A model generated the notes under the pieces. That model was not told the DNA's origin. It made no database searches and saw nothing but the letters and a program-made list of their open reading frames with translations. This document shows, piece by piece, positions 45,496-53,583 of a stretch of 64,000 nt of DNA. Position numbers and translations under genes: made by a program. Origin of the DNA: Pelomonas lactea (GTDB taxonomy: Bacteria; Pseudomonadota; Gammaproteobacteria; Burkholderiales; Burkholderiaceae_C); the NCBI RefSeq assembly GCF_043555885.1, contig NZ_JBIGHX010000003.1, positions 372,001 to 436,000 on the forward strand. The letters are read 5' to 3'. How positions within the stretch are numbered: the stretch's first letter is position 1; each line of letters opens with the position of its first letter.

Positions 45496-46274
45496 TGCGT
45501 GGACTGCGTCTGACGCTGGTGGCCCTGGCTGCGGGCGCAGCCTTCATGCAGCCGGCCTCGGCCGGCCTGTTCGAGGATGACGAAGCCCGCAAGGCCATCC
45601 TCGAACTGCGCGCCAAGATCCAGGCCAACGAGGACGCCGCCAAGCAGCGCGCCGAGCAGCTCAACTCGCTGGTGCAGGACCAGCTCCAGCCGCTGCGCCG
45701 CAGCATGCTGGAGCTCAACAGCCAGCTCGACGCGCTGCGCGCCGAGGTCGCCACGCTGCGCGGCGCCAACGAGCGCCTCGCGCGCGACCTGGCCGACACG
45801 CAGCGCAAGGTCACGGACCAGTCCCAGTCCATCGATGCCCGCCTGAAGCCGCTGGAGCCGCAGAAGGTCAGCCTCGACGGCCGCGAGTTCCAGGTCAGCC
45901 CCGACGAACGCAGCCAGTACGACGCCGCCATCGGCCTCGTGCGCCGCGGCGACTTCGCCGAGGCCGTGGCCGCGCTGAACGCCTTCCTGAAGCGCTACAC
46001 GGCCAGTGGCTACACCGACTCGGTGCGCTTCTGGCTGGGCAACGCGCAGTACGGCAAGCGGGACTACAAGGACGCGATCGCGACCTTCAAGGCCCTCATC
46101 GCCGGCAACCCTGACCACCCGCGCGCGCCGGAGGCGCTGCTCGCGCTGGCCAACTGCCAGGCCGAGTTGAAGGACAACAAGGCCGCGCGACGCAGCCTCG
46201 AAGACCTCATCAAGGCCTACCCCGGCACCGAAGCCGCGCAAGCCGGCAAGGAACGCCTGGCGACGCTGAAGTGA
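45495..46274 (+). CDS. cpoB: cell division coordinator CpoB (YbgF)
   Basis: 259 residues with a signal peptide ending near QPASAG. A coiled-coil region (about 30-120) is followed by three TPR-like repeats (SQYDAAIGLVRRGDFAEAVAAL ... FWLGNAQYGKRDYKDAIATF ... ALLALANCQAELKDNKAARRSL). CpoB links peptidoglycan synthesis to Tol-mediated outer-membrane constriction. ATG 45495 shares a base with the pal stop. Confidence 0.94.
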   Translation: MRGLRLTLVALAAGAAFMQPASAGLFEDDEARKAILELRAKIQANEDAAKQRAEQLNSLVQDQLQPLRRSMLELNSQLDALRAEVATLRGANERLARDLADTQRKVTDQSQSIDARLKPLEPQKVSLDGREFQVSPDERSQYDAAIGLVRRGDFAEAVAALNAFLKRYTASGYTDSVRFWLGNAQYGKRDYKDAIATFKALIAGNPDHPRAPEALLALANCQAELKDNKAARRSLEDLIKAYPGTEAAQAGKERLATLK

Positions 46275-47065
46275 TGTCTGCGGATCAGCTCGACGCTGAT
46301 CTGGAGCGTCGCTTCGGCGGCCTGCGCCGCCTGCATGGCGACGCCGCCTACCAGCGCCTGCGCACCGCGCGCTTCGCGGTCGTCGGGCTGGGCGGCGTCG
46401 GCTCCTGGGCTGTCGAGGCGCTGGCCCGCAGCGGTGCTGCAGAGCTGACGCTGATCGACCTGGACCAGGTCTCCGAATCCAACATCAACCGCCAGATCCA
46501 GGCACTGGGGGCGACGGTGGGCATGGCCAAGGCCGAGGCGCTGCGGCTGCGCATCGCCGACATCCACCCCGGCTGCACGGTGCGTGTCATCGAGGAATTC
46601 GTCGAGCCCGACAACTGGCCGGCGCTGATCGGCGACGCCGAGGTCGACGGCCTCATCGACTGCTGCGACCAGGTCCGCGCCAAGGCCACGCTGGCTGCCT
46701 GGGCGCGCGAGCGCGGGCTGCCCTTCGTCACGGTCGGTGCCGCCGGCGGCAAGCGCGAGCCGCACCGCGTGCAGCTCGACGACCTCAGCGCCACGACGCA
46801 CGACCCGCTGCTGGCGTCGCTGCGCCAGCGGCTGCGCAAGCACCACGGTGCGCCGCGCAGCGGCGGCATGAACGTCGCCTGCGTCTACTCGCGCGAGCCG
46901 GTGCATCTGCCGCAGTTGGGTGAGGGCGAGGCCTGCGAGGTTGCCGAGGTGGACGGCAGCCTGAACTGCCACGGCTACGGTTCCAGCGTCGCCGTCACGG
47001 CGACCTTCGGGCTGTGCGCAGCGGCCGAGCTGCAGCGTCTGCATCTGCTGCGCCCACCGGCTTGA
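46274..47065 (+). CDS. tcdA: tRNA threonylcarbamoyladenosine dehydratase
   Basis: 263 residues, E1-like ThiF family. The ATP site is VVGLGGVGSWAVEALARSG, and LTLIDLDQVSESNINRQIQA binds the adenylate. It cyclises t6A37 to ct6A37 in tRNAs reading ANN codons. The family is also called CsdL/YgdL. It overlaps the cpoB stop by one base, an arrangement seen in other betaproteobacteria. It is followed by two tRNA-Lys genes; tRNA-Lys is one substrate of this modification. Confidence 0.92.
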   Translation: MSADQLDADLERRFGGLRRLHGDAAYQRLRTARFAVVGLGGVGSWAVEALARSGAAELTLIDLDQVSESNINRQIQALGATVGMAKAEALRLRIADIHPGCTVRVIEEFVEPDNWPALIGDAEVDGLIDCCDQVRAKATLAAWARERGLPFVTVGAAGGKREPHRVQLDDLSATTHDPLLASLRQRLRKHHGAPRSGGMNVACVYSREPVHLPQLGEGEACEVAEVDGSLNCHGYGSSVAVTATFGLCAAAELQRLHLLRPPA

Positions 47066-47085
47066 AGACCGTTGCATGAAAATTT

Positions 47086-47115
47086 TTGCCGACTGGCAAA
47101 AAACCTGCCTATAAT
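47086..47115 (+). promoter_or_regulatory. promoter of tRNA-Lys(TTT)
   Basis: TTGCCG (47086-47091), 18-bp spacer, TATAAT (47110-47115), 19 bp before the mature tRNA. The perfect -10 box supports strong transcription. Confidence 0.75.
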
Positions 47116-47134
47116 GGCGGGCTCTGCTTGACGC

Positions 47135-47210
47135 GGGACGTTAGCTCAGTCGGTAGAGCAGCGGACTTTTAATCCGTTGGTCGCAGGTTCGAATCCTGCA
47201 CGTCCCACCA
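47135..47210 (+). tRNA. tRNA-Lys (anticodon TTT)
   Basis: 76 nt including an encoded CCA. Acceptor GGGACGT pairs with ACGTCCC. D-arm GCTC/GAGC; anticodon stem GCGGA/TCCGT with loop CTTTTAA; T-arm GCAGG/CCTGC with loop TTCGAAT. The discriminator base is A. Confidence 0.98.
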
Positions 47211-47241
47211 GAAATTTCTGGCGAGATCCAAAAAATCGCGC

Positions 47242-47247
47242 TATAAT
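47242..47247 (+). promoter_or_regulatory. -10 box of tRNA-Lys(CTT)
   Basis: A perfect TATAAT 35 bp before the second tRNA; the -35 region is weak (TGGCGA at 47219-47224 with a 17-bp spacer). It suggests independent transcription in addition to read-through. Confidence 0.6.
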
Positions 47248-47282
47248 GATTGGCTCAGCAAGACGCAAGTCAAGTTGAATCA

Positions 47283-47358
47283 GGGCTCTTAGCTCAGTTG
47301 GTAGAGCAGCGGACTCTTAATCCGTTGGTCGTAGGTTCGAATCCTACAGGGCCCACCA
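47283..47358 (+). tRNA. tRNA-Lys (anticodon CTT)
   Basis: 76 nt including CCA. Acceptor GGGCTCT pairs with AGGGCCC (one T-G pair). Anticodon loop CTCTTAA gives CTT. The D-arm and anticodon stem match those of the preceding tRNA-Lys almost completely, pointing to duplication. Confidence 0.98.
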
Positions 47359-47398
47359 AAATTTCGAGCCGATCCTGCAAAGGTCGGCTCAAACCACC

Positions 47399-47428
47399 AA
47401 AACCCGCCTTGTGCGGGTTTTGTTTTTT
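47399..47428 (+). terminator. rho-independent terminator after the tRNA-Lys pair
   Basis: AAAACCCGC (47399-47407), loop CTTGT, GCGGGTTTT (47413-47421), then G and six T. A second hairpin, GAGCCGA/TCGGCTC, lies just upstream (about 47366-47390). It may also act for the convergent gene ending at 47485. Confidence 0.9.
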
Positions 47429-47484
47429 CGGCCTTTGAAAAAGGCTCAGCCCCCGCCGGAGCGGCGCAGCCCCGGCTTCGGCGG

Positions 47485-48654
47485 CTAGCGTGGGTCTGAG
47501 AGGTGCAGCCAGTCCTGGCCCAGCAGTCCATTCGTCTGGTTCAAGTAGTGAAGCTCGACGAGGTAGCGCCGCCGCCATTCGATCCATTGGCCGCGTAGCG
47601 GTTCGGTGGCCGGCAATGCTTGGCCGCTGCCCCGCAGGGAATCTCGCAGCGATCTGGACAGCGGTGCGTCCAGCGGCAGGTTCAGCACCCAGGCGCCGGT
47701 GGACTGCGTGGCGTCGGCGTAGGCCGTCAGCGCCTGCCGTCGCAGCTCGTCGATGAGGGCCGACAGCTGCCGGACGTCTTCCGCCAGTGCCTCCCGGTCC
47801 TGAGCTTCCAGCTGACGGGTCGTTTCGACCGAGTCGACAATTTCCTGGATGCAGCCGGAGCGCGAGCGATTCAGCAGCGTGCTCTCGTCCGGGCGCGGTC
47901 TGACCTCGAGTTGCGACGCGGTGCCGCGTTCATCGGCAAACAGCGGGAGCGTCGTCGCGCGGCAGGTTGCCTTCACGCGCGCATAAACATCCGACAGCAC
48001 CTGGGTCCGGAATGCCGGATAGGAGGCGCGGGCCTTGGTGTCGGCGATCTGCGCCTGGGTCTGGACTTGCGTCAGGCGCCGCGCCATGGTTTCCAGCTGG
48101 CGGGTCGTGTCCTGCACTCTGGATTCCAGTGCCAGTTTGTCTTTCTGCAGTCCCTTCAACGTTTCCTGGAGTTTCTCCCGGTCCGCGGCGAGTTTGAGGA
48201 TGTCGTGGTCGATGGTTTCGCGCTTCTGGCGCAATTGCTCGTTGCCCGCGGTCAGGTTGGCCGAATCGATCTGCAGCTTGAGGTTGCTCAGTTCGAGGCG
48301 GCGCCGCGCCACATCGAAGACACCCTGAAACTGGGCGAACAGGATGGTTCCGACCGTGGCCGCCAGCGGGATGATGGTGCCCGGGCGGAGCCAGGGCGAG
48401 CGACTCAGCTCGCGAATGTCCAGCTCAAGTTTTCGTTGCGCCAGCGGATCGTGCACGGCGGCACGCGCCAGGTCGAGCTGCAGTTTCTCGCTCTCCAGGC
48501 GGAGTTTCTCGATGGTCAGCTGGGCCTGCGTGGCTTGATGCCGGAGTTCGCCGGTGAGTTTCTGTATTTCAAGCGCTAGTTTTCCCGCGGGCGAATCCGT
48601 CACCGCAATGCCGGCATGGGAGGGTGGGCATGAGGAATCTGCCGAGGGATGCAT
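47485..48654 (-). CDS. coiled-coil, single-pass membrane protein of unknown function
   Basis: 389 residues from ATG 48654, which has GGAGG seven bases upstream; an in-frame start 19 codons earlier lacks one. A cytoplasmic helical region (about 25-88) precedes one membrane segment (about 95-112, IIPLAATVGTILFAQF). A long coiled coil follows (about 118-200, LKLQIDSANLTAGNEQLRQKRE...), then a globular part with two cysteines (VKATCRATTL, RSGCIQEIV) and a Trp/Tyr-rich end. No family is recognised. G+C seems lower than in its neighbours. It is convergent with the tRNA genes. Confidence 0.65.
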   Translation of the reverse strand: MHPSADSSCPPSHAGIAVTDSPAGKLALEIQKLTGELRHQATQAQLTIEKLRLESEKLQLDLARAAVHDPLAQRKLELDIRELSRSPWLRPGTIIPLAATVGTILFAQFQGVFDVARRRLELSNLKLQIDSANLTAGNEQLRQKRETIDHDILKLAADREKLQETLKGLQKDKLALESRVQDTTRQLETMARRLTQVQTQAQIADTKARASYPAFRTQVLSDVYARVKATCRATTLPLFADERGTASQLEVRPRPDESTLLNRSRSGCIQEIVDSVETTRQLEAQDREALAEDVRQLSALIDELRRQALTAYADATQSTGAWVLNLPLDAPLSRSLRDSLRGSGQALPATEPLRGQWIEWRRRYLVELHYLNQTNGLLGQDWLHLSDPR

Positions 48655-48768
48655 CGCCGGCCTCCGCGTGATTTGCGGAGAATTTTCCGAGGCGCGGCTT
48701 CCCGCAGGCAACCCGGGCCGGGCGTGGCGTCCACAAAACTGATGCGTAGCAGCGGGACGGGGCCGCTG

Positions 48769-49707
48769 TCAGGCGCGCGGATCCGTGCCCGGCAGGCGGT
48801 CCCACCACGGTATTTCGCCGATCTCGGCGCGCAGGTGGTCGATGAACAGCCGGGACTTCGCCGCATGGCTGCGCCCAGGCAGGCGCACGGCGTGGATGCC
48901 GGGCGTGCCGGGCGCGGCCGGCGCAGTGGCTTCCTCCGGGAACAGCGCAACCAGCTCACCGGAGCGCAGGTGGTCGCAGACCACCCAGGTCGCCATGTGC
49001 AGCACGCCCACGCCCTGCAACGCCGCCTGGAGCATGCCGTCCTTGTCATCGGTGCGGTAGCGGCCGCGGACCGGCAATGGCTGATTGCGGTTCACGCCGG
49101 CATAGCGCCAGACGAAGCCCGGTGCCGGCGGCGTGGCGACGGTGATGCAGTCGTGGTCCATCAGCGCCTCGGGCGTCTGCGGTCGGCCGGCGCGGGCCAG
49201 GTAGGCGGGGCTGGCGCAGGTGATCAGGCGCACCTGTGCGAGTTGCGTGGCGCACAGGTCGCTGTCGGGCAACACGCCGATGCGGATGGCGACGTCCATG
49301 CGCTGCTCGGACAGGTCGACGATCTGGTCGGTGAGGTGCAGGTCCACCTCGATGTCGGGGTAGCGGCGCAGGAAGCTCGCCAGCGCACCGACGACATGGC
49401 GGCGGCCGAACACGGTGGGTGCCGTCACCGCCAGCAGGCCGCGCGGCTCGCCGTCGGCGGCCTGCAGCGCCTCCTTGGCGCCCGCGAGTTCGCCCAGGAT
49501 GTTGCGCGCCCGGGGCAGGAACTGCTCGCCGGCGTCGGTCAGTGCCAGGCGGCGCGGGCTGCGGTGGAACAGACGGCTGCCCAGCTCGGCTTCCAGCGCG
49601 TCGATCTTGCGCGTGACGGATGACACCGCCACGTCCTGCCGGCGCGCGACCTCCGAGAAACTGCCGTGAGCGGCGACGGCGAGAAAGGTGTCCAGCGCTT
49701 CGATCAT
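48769..49707 (-). CDS. LysR-family transcriptional regulator
   Basis: 312 residues: N-terminal winged helix (MIEALDTFLAVAAHGSFSEVARRQDVAVSSVTRKI in parts, about 1-60) and an effector-binding domain (about 90-295). ATG 49707 is the canonical LysR start; the open frame upstream crosses the divergent promoter region. It is divergent from the metallo-beta-lactamase gene, with 132 bp carrying a T-N11-A palindrome, the standard layout for a LysR activator and its target. The inducer is unknown. Confidence 0.93.
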   Translation of the reverse strand: MIEALDTFLAVAAHGSFSEVARRQDVAVSSVTRKIDALEAELGSRLFHRSPRRLALTDAGEQFLPRARNILGELAGAKEALQAADGEPRGLLAVTAPTVFGRRHVVGALASFLRRYPDIEVDLHLTDQIVDLSEQRMDVAIRIGVLPDSDLCATQLAQVRLITCASPAYLARAGRPQTPEALMDHDCITVATPPAPGFVWRYAGVNRNQPLPVRGRYRTDDKDGMLQAALQGVGVLHMATWVVCDHLRSGELVALFPEEATAPAAPGTPGIHAVRLPGRSHAAKSRLFIDHLRAEIGEIPWWDRLPGTDPRA

Positions 49708-49717
49708 GGGGCTTATT

Positions 49718-49744
49718 TTGCGAAATTCGCAAATGGCATTTGCG
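49718..49744. promoter_or_regulatory. overlapping palindromes, probable LysR binding site
   Basis: TTGCGAA-A-TTCGCAA (49718-49732) is a perfect palindrome containing T-N11-A. It overlaps a second perfect repeat, CGCAAAT-GGC-ATTTGCG (49728-49744). The cluster begins 11 bp from the LysR start and lies about 96 bp before the target gene start. A further ACGCAAAA half-site follows near 49767. Confidence 0.75.
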
Positions 49745-49839
49745 TTCGGCGTGATTGTTCTGGGAAACGCAAAACAAAACAATCCGCTCCGTTTCGCGAA
49801 CAACCCGCCACTCCCTCACACCATCGACCCGAAGCTGCC

Positions 49840-50856
49840 ATGACATCCACCTCCGCTCCCTTCCCGCTCCCATCGCGCCGCCGCCAGACCACGCCGGGCC
49901 GCCTGGCCATCGCATCGGCGCTGGCACTGGCTGGTTTCGCGCTCGCCAGCCTGCCCGTACCCGCGCGCGCCGCCGCGCCGCAGGTCAAGACGCAGGCGCC
50001 CGGCTGGTACCGCCTGATGCTGGGCAGCTTCGAGGTGACGTCGCTGAGCGACGGCACCGCCACCCTGCCGGTCGACCAACTGCTGCACGCACCGACCGGC
50101 CGTGTCGCTGAGGGCCTGAAGCAGCACTTCCAGACCGCCCCGCTGGAGACCTCCGTCAACGCCTGGCTCATCAACACCGGCAGTCGCCTCGTGCTGGTGG
50201 ACGCCGGCGCCGGTGCGCTGTTCGGCCCGACGCTGGGCAAGCTGGCGGCGCAGATCCGTGCGGCCGGCTACCGGCCGGAGCAGGTCGACGACATCTTGAT
50301 CACCCACATGCACCCCGACCACGTGGGTGGCCTGGCGGCCGATGGCCAGCGCGTGTTTGCCAACGCCACCGTGCATGCCGACAAGGCCGATGCCGACCAC
50401 TGGCTGTCCGCTGCCAAGGCCGAGGCGGCGCCCAAGGAGGCCAAGGGCTTCTTCCAGGGGGCGCAGGCGTCGCTGGCGCCGTATGTGCAGGCCGGCCGCT
50501 TCCGGACGCTGGAGCGCGACGCCGAGATCGTGCCGGGCATCCGTGCCGTCGCGGCCCACGGCCACACGCCCGGCCACACGATCTATGCCGTGGAGAGCCA
50601 GGGGCAGCGGCTGGTGCTGATCGGCGACCTGATCCATGTCGCGTCCGTGCAGCTGGCGTCACCGGAGGTGACCATCGCGTTCGACACCGACGAGCCGCAG
50701 GCGGCGCAGACGCGTGCCCGCGTGTTTGCCGAGCTGGCCGCCAGCGGCAGCCTTGTCGCCGCGACGCACTTCAGCTTCCCCGGCGTGGGCCGGCTGAAGC
50801 AGGCCGGCAAGGGCTGGACCTGGATGCCGCTGGACTACAGCAGCCAGCTGCGCTGA
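49840..50856 (+). CDS. secreted metallo-beta-lactamase-fold hydrolase
   Basis: 338 residues. A signal region with RRR and a long hydrophobic stretch (about 14-45, ending PARAAA) suggests export, possibly by Tat. The MBL fold follows, with THMHPDHVGG (HxHxDH), AAHGHTPGHT, GDLIH and a final His in AATHFSFPG. The layout is typical of AHL-lactonase-like or other MBL hydrolases; the substrate is unknown. It is divergent from the LysR gene, which probably controls it. Confidence 0.87.
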   Translation: MTSTSAPFPLPSRRRQTTPGRLAIASALALAGFALASLPVPARAAAPQVKTQAPGWYRLMLGSFEVTSLSDGTATLPVDQLLHAPTGRVAEGLKQHFQTAPLETSVNAWLINTGSRLVLVDAGAGALFGPTLGKLAAQIRAAGYRPEQVDDILITHMHPDHVGGLAADGQRVFANATVHADKADADHWLSAAKAEAAPKEAKGFFQGAQASLAPYVQAGRFRTLERDAEIVPGIRAVAAHGHTPGHTIYAVESQGQRLVLIGDLIHVASVQLASPEVTIAFDTDEPQAAQTRARVFAELAASGSLVAATHFSFPGVGRLKQAGKGWTWMPLDYSSQLR

Positions 50857-50865
50857 CGGCGCTCG

Positions 50866-51675
50866 TCAGGGCAGCGGACGGATGCTGCCGCCCAGGCTGC
50901 CCGGCGGGTGGTGCTCGTTGAACAGTTGCCAGACGCGCCCGGCGCGGGCCGCCTGGCCGAAGGCCTGGCGCAGCAGTCGCCGGTCGGGTTCGCCCAGGCG
51001 GCGCGACAGGTACACGCCGCTGGCGTTCCAGCCCAGCTCATCCAGCGGCTCCACGCGTAGCCGCTTGAGCAGCGGTGCCAGGTCGGGCTCCGTCGCCAGC
51101 GTGCCCACCAGGATGGAAGCCGTCATGACGGTGGCCGGCGCCAGCCCCAACCGCAGCGCGCGGGCGACGCCGGCCGGGTCGGCCTCCTCGACGAGGCGCT
51201 GGCGTTGGCGCAGCGTCGCGATGGCGGCGTCATAGGCGGGGCCGAACGAGAAGCCGCGCACGACCACCAGCTTGTAGTCGGGCAGGGCCACCAGGTCGGC
51301 CAGCGAGCGCGGCACGGCGGCCTCGCCGTCCAGCGTCAGCAGGCTGGCGCGCACCTGGATCAGTGGCACGAACTCCGCGTTTGCGTCGCGGGATGGCGTG
51401 GCCGACGCCGGGATGAGCACGTCGGCCTGGCCGCCGTCGAACATGGACTGCTGGCGCGCGCGCGGCACCTGCTGCATCGCGACCTGGCAGGCTGCGCCCA
51501 CGGCGACTTCACGCAGCAGCGTGGGGTAGATGCCCTGAGGGCGCCCCTGCTCGAAGCGCACGCTGACGCCGATGGGCGCCATGGGCACGTCGATGACGCG
51601 TGAGCAACCGGCGTGCGCCGCGCCCGCGGCCAGCAGCCCCAGCAACCACATGCCTGATCGCCTCGTTGCGTTCAT
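50866..51675 (-). CDS. periplasmic solute-binding-like protein
   Basis: 269 residues with a signal peptide (MNATRRSGMWLLGLLAAGAA...). Family 3-like binding-protein pattern: GIYPTLLREVAVGAACQ, QSMFDGGQADVLIPASATPSRD, and a second lobe with YLSRRLGEPDRRLLRQAFGQ. ATG 51675 overlaps the stop of the upstream permease fusion (ATGA), so the two are cotranscribed. It may supply a second ligand to that permease or act separately. It is convergent with the metallo-beta-lactamase gene, 9 bp apart. Confidence 0.72.
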   Translation of the reverse strand: MNATRRSGMWLLGLLAAGAAHAGCSRVIDVPMAPIGVSVRFEQGRPQGIYPTLLREVAVGAACQVAMQQVPRARQQSMFDGGQADVLIPASATPSRDANAEFVPLIQVRASLLTLDGEAAVPRSLADLVALPDYKLVVVRGFSFGPAYDAAIATLRQRQRLVEEADPAGVARALRLGLAPATVMTASILVGTLATEPDLAPLLKRLRVEPLDELGWNASGVYLSRRLGEPDRRLLRQAFGQAARAGRVWQLFNEHHPPGSLGGSIRPLP

Positions 51676-53198
51676 GCCCCTCGGTCCCAACGTGTTTGGC
51701 AACGATTGTGAACCGGCGTGAGGCGCCGCTCCATCCCGTCGAATACCAGTTGCACGACGACCGCCAGCGCCGCAGCCGGCAAGGCGCCGGCCAGCATCAG
51801 CGCGCTGTCGTTGACGGCCAGCCCGGCGACGATGCGCTCGCCCAGCCCGCCGGCGCCGACGAACGCGGCCACGGTGGCCGTGCCGACGTTGGTGACGGCG
51901 GCCGTCTTCACGCCCGCCATCAGCGTGGGCAGCGCCAGCGGCAGCTGCACCACGCGCAAGGTCTGGCTGCGCGTCAGCCCCAGCGCCAGAGCGGCCTGCG
52001 TAAGTCCGGTCGGCACGCCTTGCAGGCCGGCGTGTGTGTTGTGCACGATGGGCAGCAGCGCATAGACGAACAGCGCCAGCAACGCCGGCACGAAGCCGAT
52101 GTGGCCCAGCAGTGCGATCAGGAACGCCAGCAGTGCCAGCGACGGCAAGGTCTGCAGCAGGCCGGCTGCCGCCATGACCGGCGCGGCCAGGCGCGGCAGG
52201 CGGTGAGCGGCGATGCCCAGCGGCACGGCCAGCGCGACGGCCAATGCCACCGACCCCAGCACCAGCGCCAGATGCTGGGCCAGCAAGCGTGGCAGGTCGG
52301 GTGCCAGCAGGCGTGCCATCACGCCCGGCGCCGGCGCGGGTGAGGGTGCCGGTTGCAGAAAACCGCGTGCCACGTCGGCGAAGGGCCGCCCTTGCAGCTC
52401 GGCGGCGGCGTTGAGCTGGATCATGCGCGCCTCAGGCAGGCGGCCGCGCAAGGCCTGCAGCGGCTTGTCGTCCACCGTCGCGCGCATCAGCAGCACGGCG
52501 TCGTAGCGCGGGAAGAACTGCCGGTCGTCCTTCAGCACGCGCACCGGCTGGCGGGCCAGCTGCGCGTCGGTCGTGTAGACGTCGATGAGGTCCACCTGGC
52601 CACCCGCCAAGGCCTGGTACGCCAGGCCATGGTCCAGCCCGGCGCCGGCGTTCAGCGCCAGTCCGTAGGCGCGTTGCAATGCGGGCCAACCGTCGGCGCG
52701 GGCGATGAACTCGTGGGACAGCCCCAGCTTGAGGGCGGCGGGCCTGGCGGCCAGGTCGGAGATGGATGCGATGCCCAGCCGCGCCGCGTCGGCCTCGCGC
52801 ATCGCCAGCGCATAGCTGTTGTTGAAGCCCAGCGGCACCGCCGCCTTCAGGCCCAGCGGTTGCAGCCAGGCGTTGATCTGCGCCAGTGGCGCCTGCGCGT
52901 CGGCGGGCGAGTCGCGCTTGAGCAGCTCGCGAACAATGGTGCCGGTGTACTCGGGGTAGATGTCGATCTGCCCCTCGCGCAATGCGGCGGCCAGGATGGC
53001 CGTGTTGCCCAGGCCCTGGCGGTGTTCGGCAGCGATGCCCTGCGCGACGAGCGTCTGGCTGACGATTTCACCGAGCAGATAGCTTTCGGTGAAGCGCTTG
53101 GAGCCCACCTGCAACGGCTGGGCATGCAGATTGCCCACCCACAGGGCGGTGCAGACCGCGAGGGCGAGGCGGAGCAGGCGGGCGGTCATGGCTCGCAT
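51672..53198 (-). CDS. fused osmoprotectant-type binding protein and ABC permease
   Basis: 508 residues. Signal peptide (about 1-26), then an OpuAC/ProX-like binding domain (about 28-280; QVGSKRFTESYLLGEIVSQ, IYPEYTGTIV, LIDVYTTDAQL). An OpuCB-type permease with about six membrane segments follows (about 305-490), including ALALGLTRSQTLRVVQLPLA and GAGGLGERI. The family imports glycine betaine, choline or related quaternary amines. The binding domain precedes the permease, the reverse of the permease-binding protein order in proteins such as EgtU. No ATPase gene is present beside it. Confidence 0.88.
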   Translation of the reverse strand: MRAMTARLLRLALAVCTALWVGNLHAQPLQVGSKRFTESYLLGEIVSQTLVAQGIAAEHRQGLGNTAILAAALREGQIDIYPEYTGTIVRELLKRDSPADAQAPLAQINAWLQPLGLKAAVPLGFNNSYALAMREADAARLGIASISDLAARPAALKLGLSHEFIARADGWPALQRAYGLALNAGAGLDHGLAYQALAGGQVDLIDVYTTDAQLARQPVRVLKDDRQFFPRYDAVLLMRATVDDKPLQALRGRLPEARMIQLNAAAELQGRPFADVARGFLQPAPSPAPAPGVMARLLAPDLPRLLAQHLALVLGSVALAVALAVPLGIAAHRLPRLAAPVMAAAGLLQTLPSLALLAFLIALLGHIGFVPALLALFVYALLPIVHNTHAGLQGVPTGLTQAALALGLTRSQTLRVVQLPLALPTLMAGVKTAAVTNVGTATVAAFVGAGGLGERIVAGLAVNDSALMLAGALPAAALAVVVQLVFDGMERRLTPVHNRCQTRWDRGA

Positions 53199-53311
53199 CG
53201 TGCCTCAAGACGCGTAGGAGCCGGACTACGGGCCGTGGCGTCTGTCGCCGAATGCAACGGCGCGTGTCCGGATCTAGATTTGAAGCTCACCCAAAACCCA
53301 AGGAGTCCCCC

Positions 53312-53515
53312 ATGTCCCGAGCCACCGAACTTTTGCTGCGTCAACATCGGGACAGCCTGGGCGCACACCTGCGCCAATGCCGCACGTTGTCGGACCGTAG
53401 CCAGCGTGCGCTGTGCTCGCTGGAGGCGCTGGACGCCGCAGTGGGCCAGCGGCTGTTCACGACGGTTGTGCTGGGCAGCGCCGTGATGGCGCTGGTGCTG
53501 AGCCTGACGGCCTGA
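53312..53515 (+). CDS. small single-pass membrane protein of unknown function
   Basis: 67 residues. A charged N-terminal part with LLRQHRDSLGAHLRQCRTLSD precedes a C-terminal hydrophobic helix (about 48-66, LFTTVVLGSAVMALVLSL). AAGGAG lies eight bases before the ATG. A strong terminator follows 27 bp after the stop, so this is an independent short transcript. It is divergent from the permease fusion. No family is recognised. Confidence 0.6.
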   Translation: MSRATELLLRQHRDSLGAHLRQCRTLSDRSQRALCSLEALDAAVGQRLFTTVVLGSAVMALVLSLTA

Positions 53516-53542
53516 GCGGCCCGAGCGACCTTCTGCCATCGC

Positions 53543-53566
53543 AAAAGCGGCCCGCGGGCCGCTTTT
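53543..53566. terminator. perfect 24-bp palindromic terminator
   Basis: Arms AAAAGCGGCCCG and CGGGCCGCTTTT are perfectly complementary with no spacer, so the RNA hairpin would lose a few central pairs to the loop. A and T ends on both sides make it bidirectional. It serves the small gene ending at 53515 and the convergent glucan synthase gene ending at 53584. Confidence 0.88.
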
Positions 53567-53583
53567 GTTTTGGGCCGGCCTCA

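Noticed and set aside
47250..47438. Open frame of 62 codons across the second tRNA-Lys
   Set aside because: It translates the tRNA itself; this frame is a familiar annotation artefact over tRNA genes and has no ribosome site.
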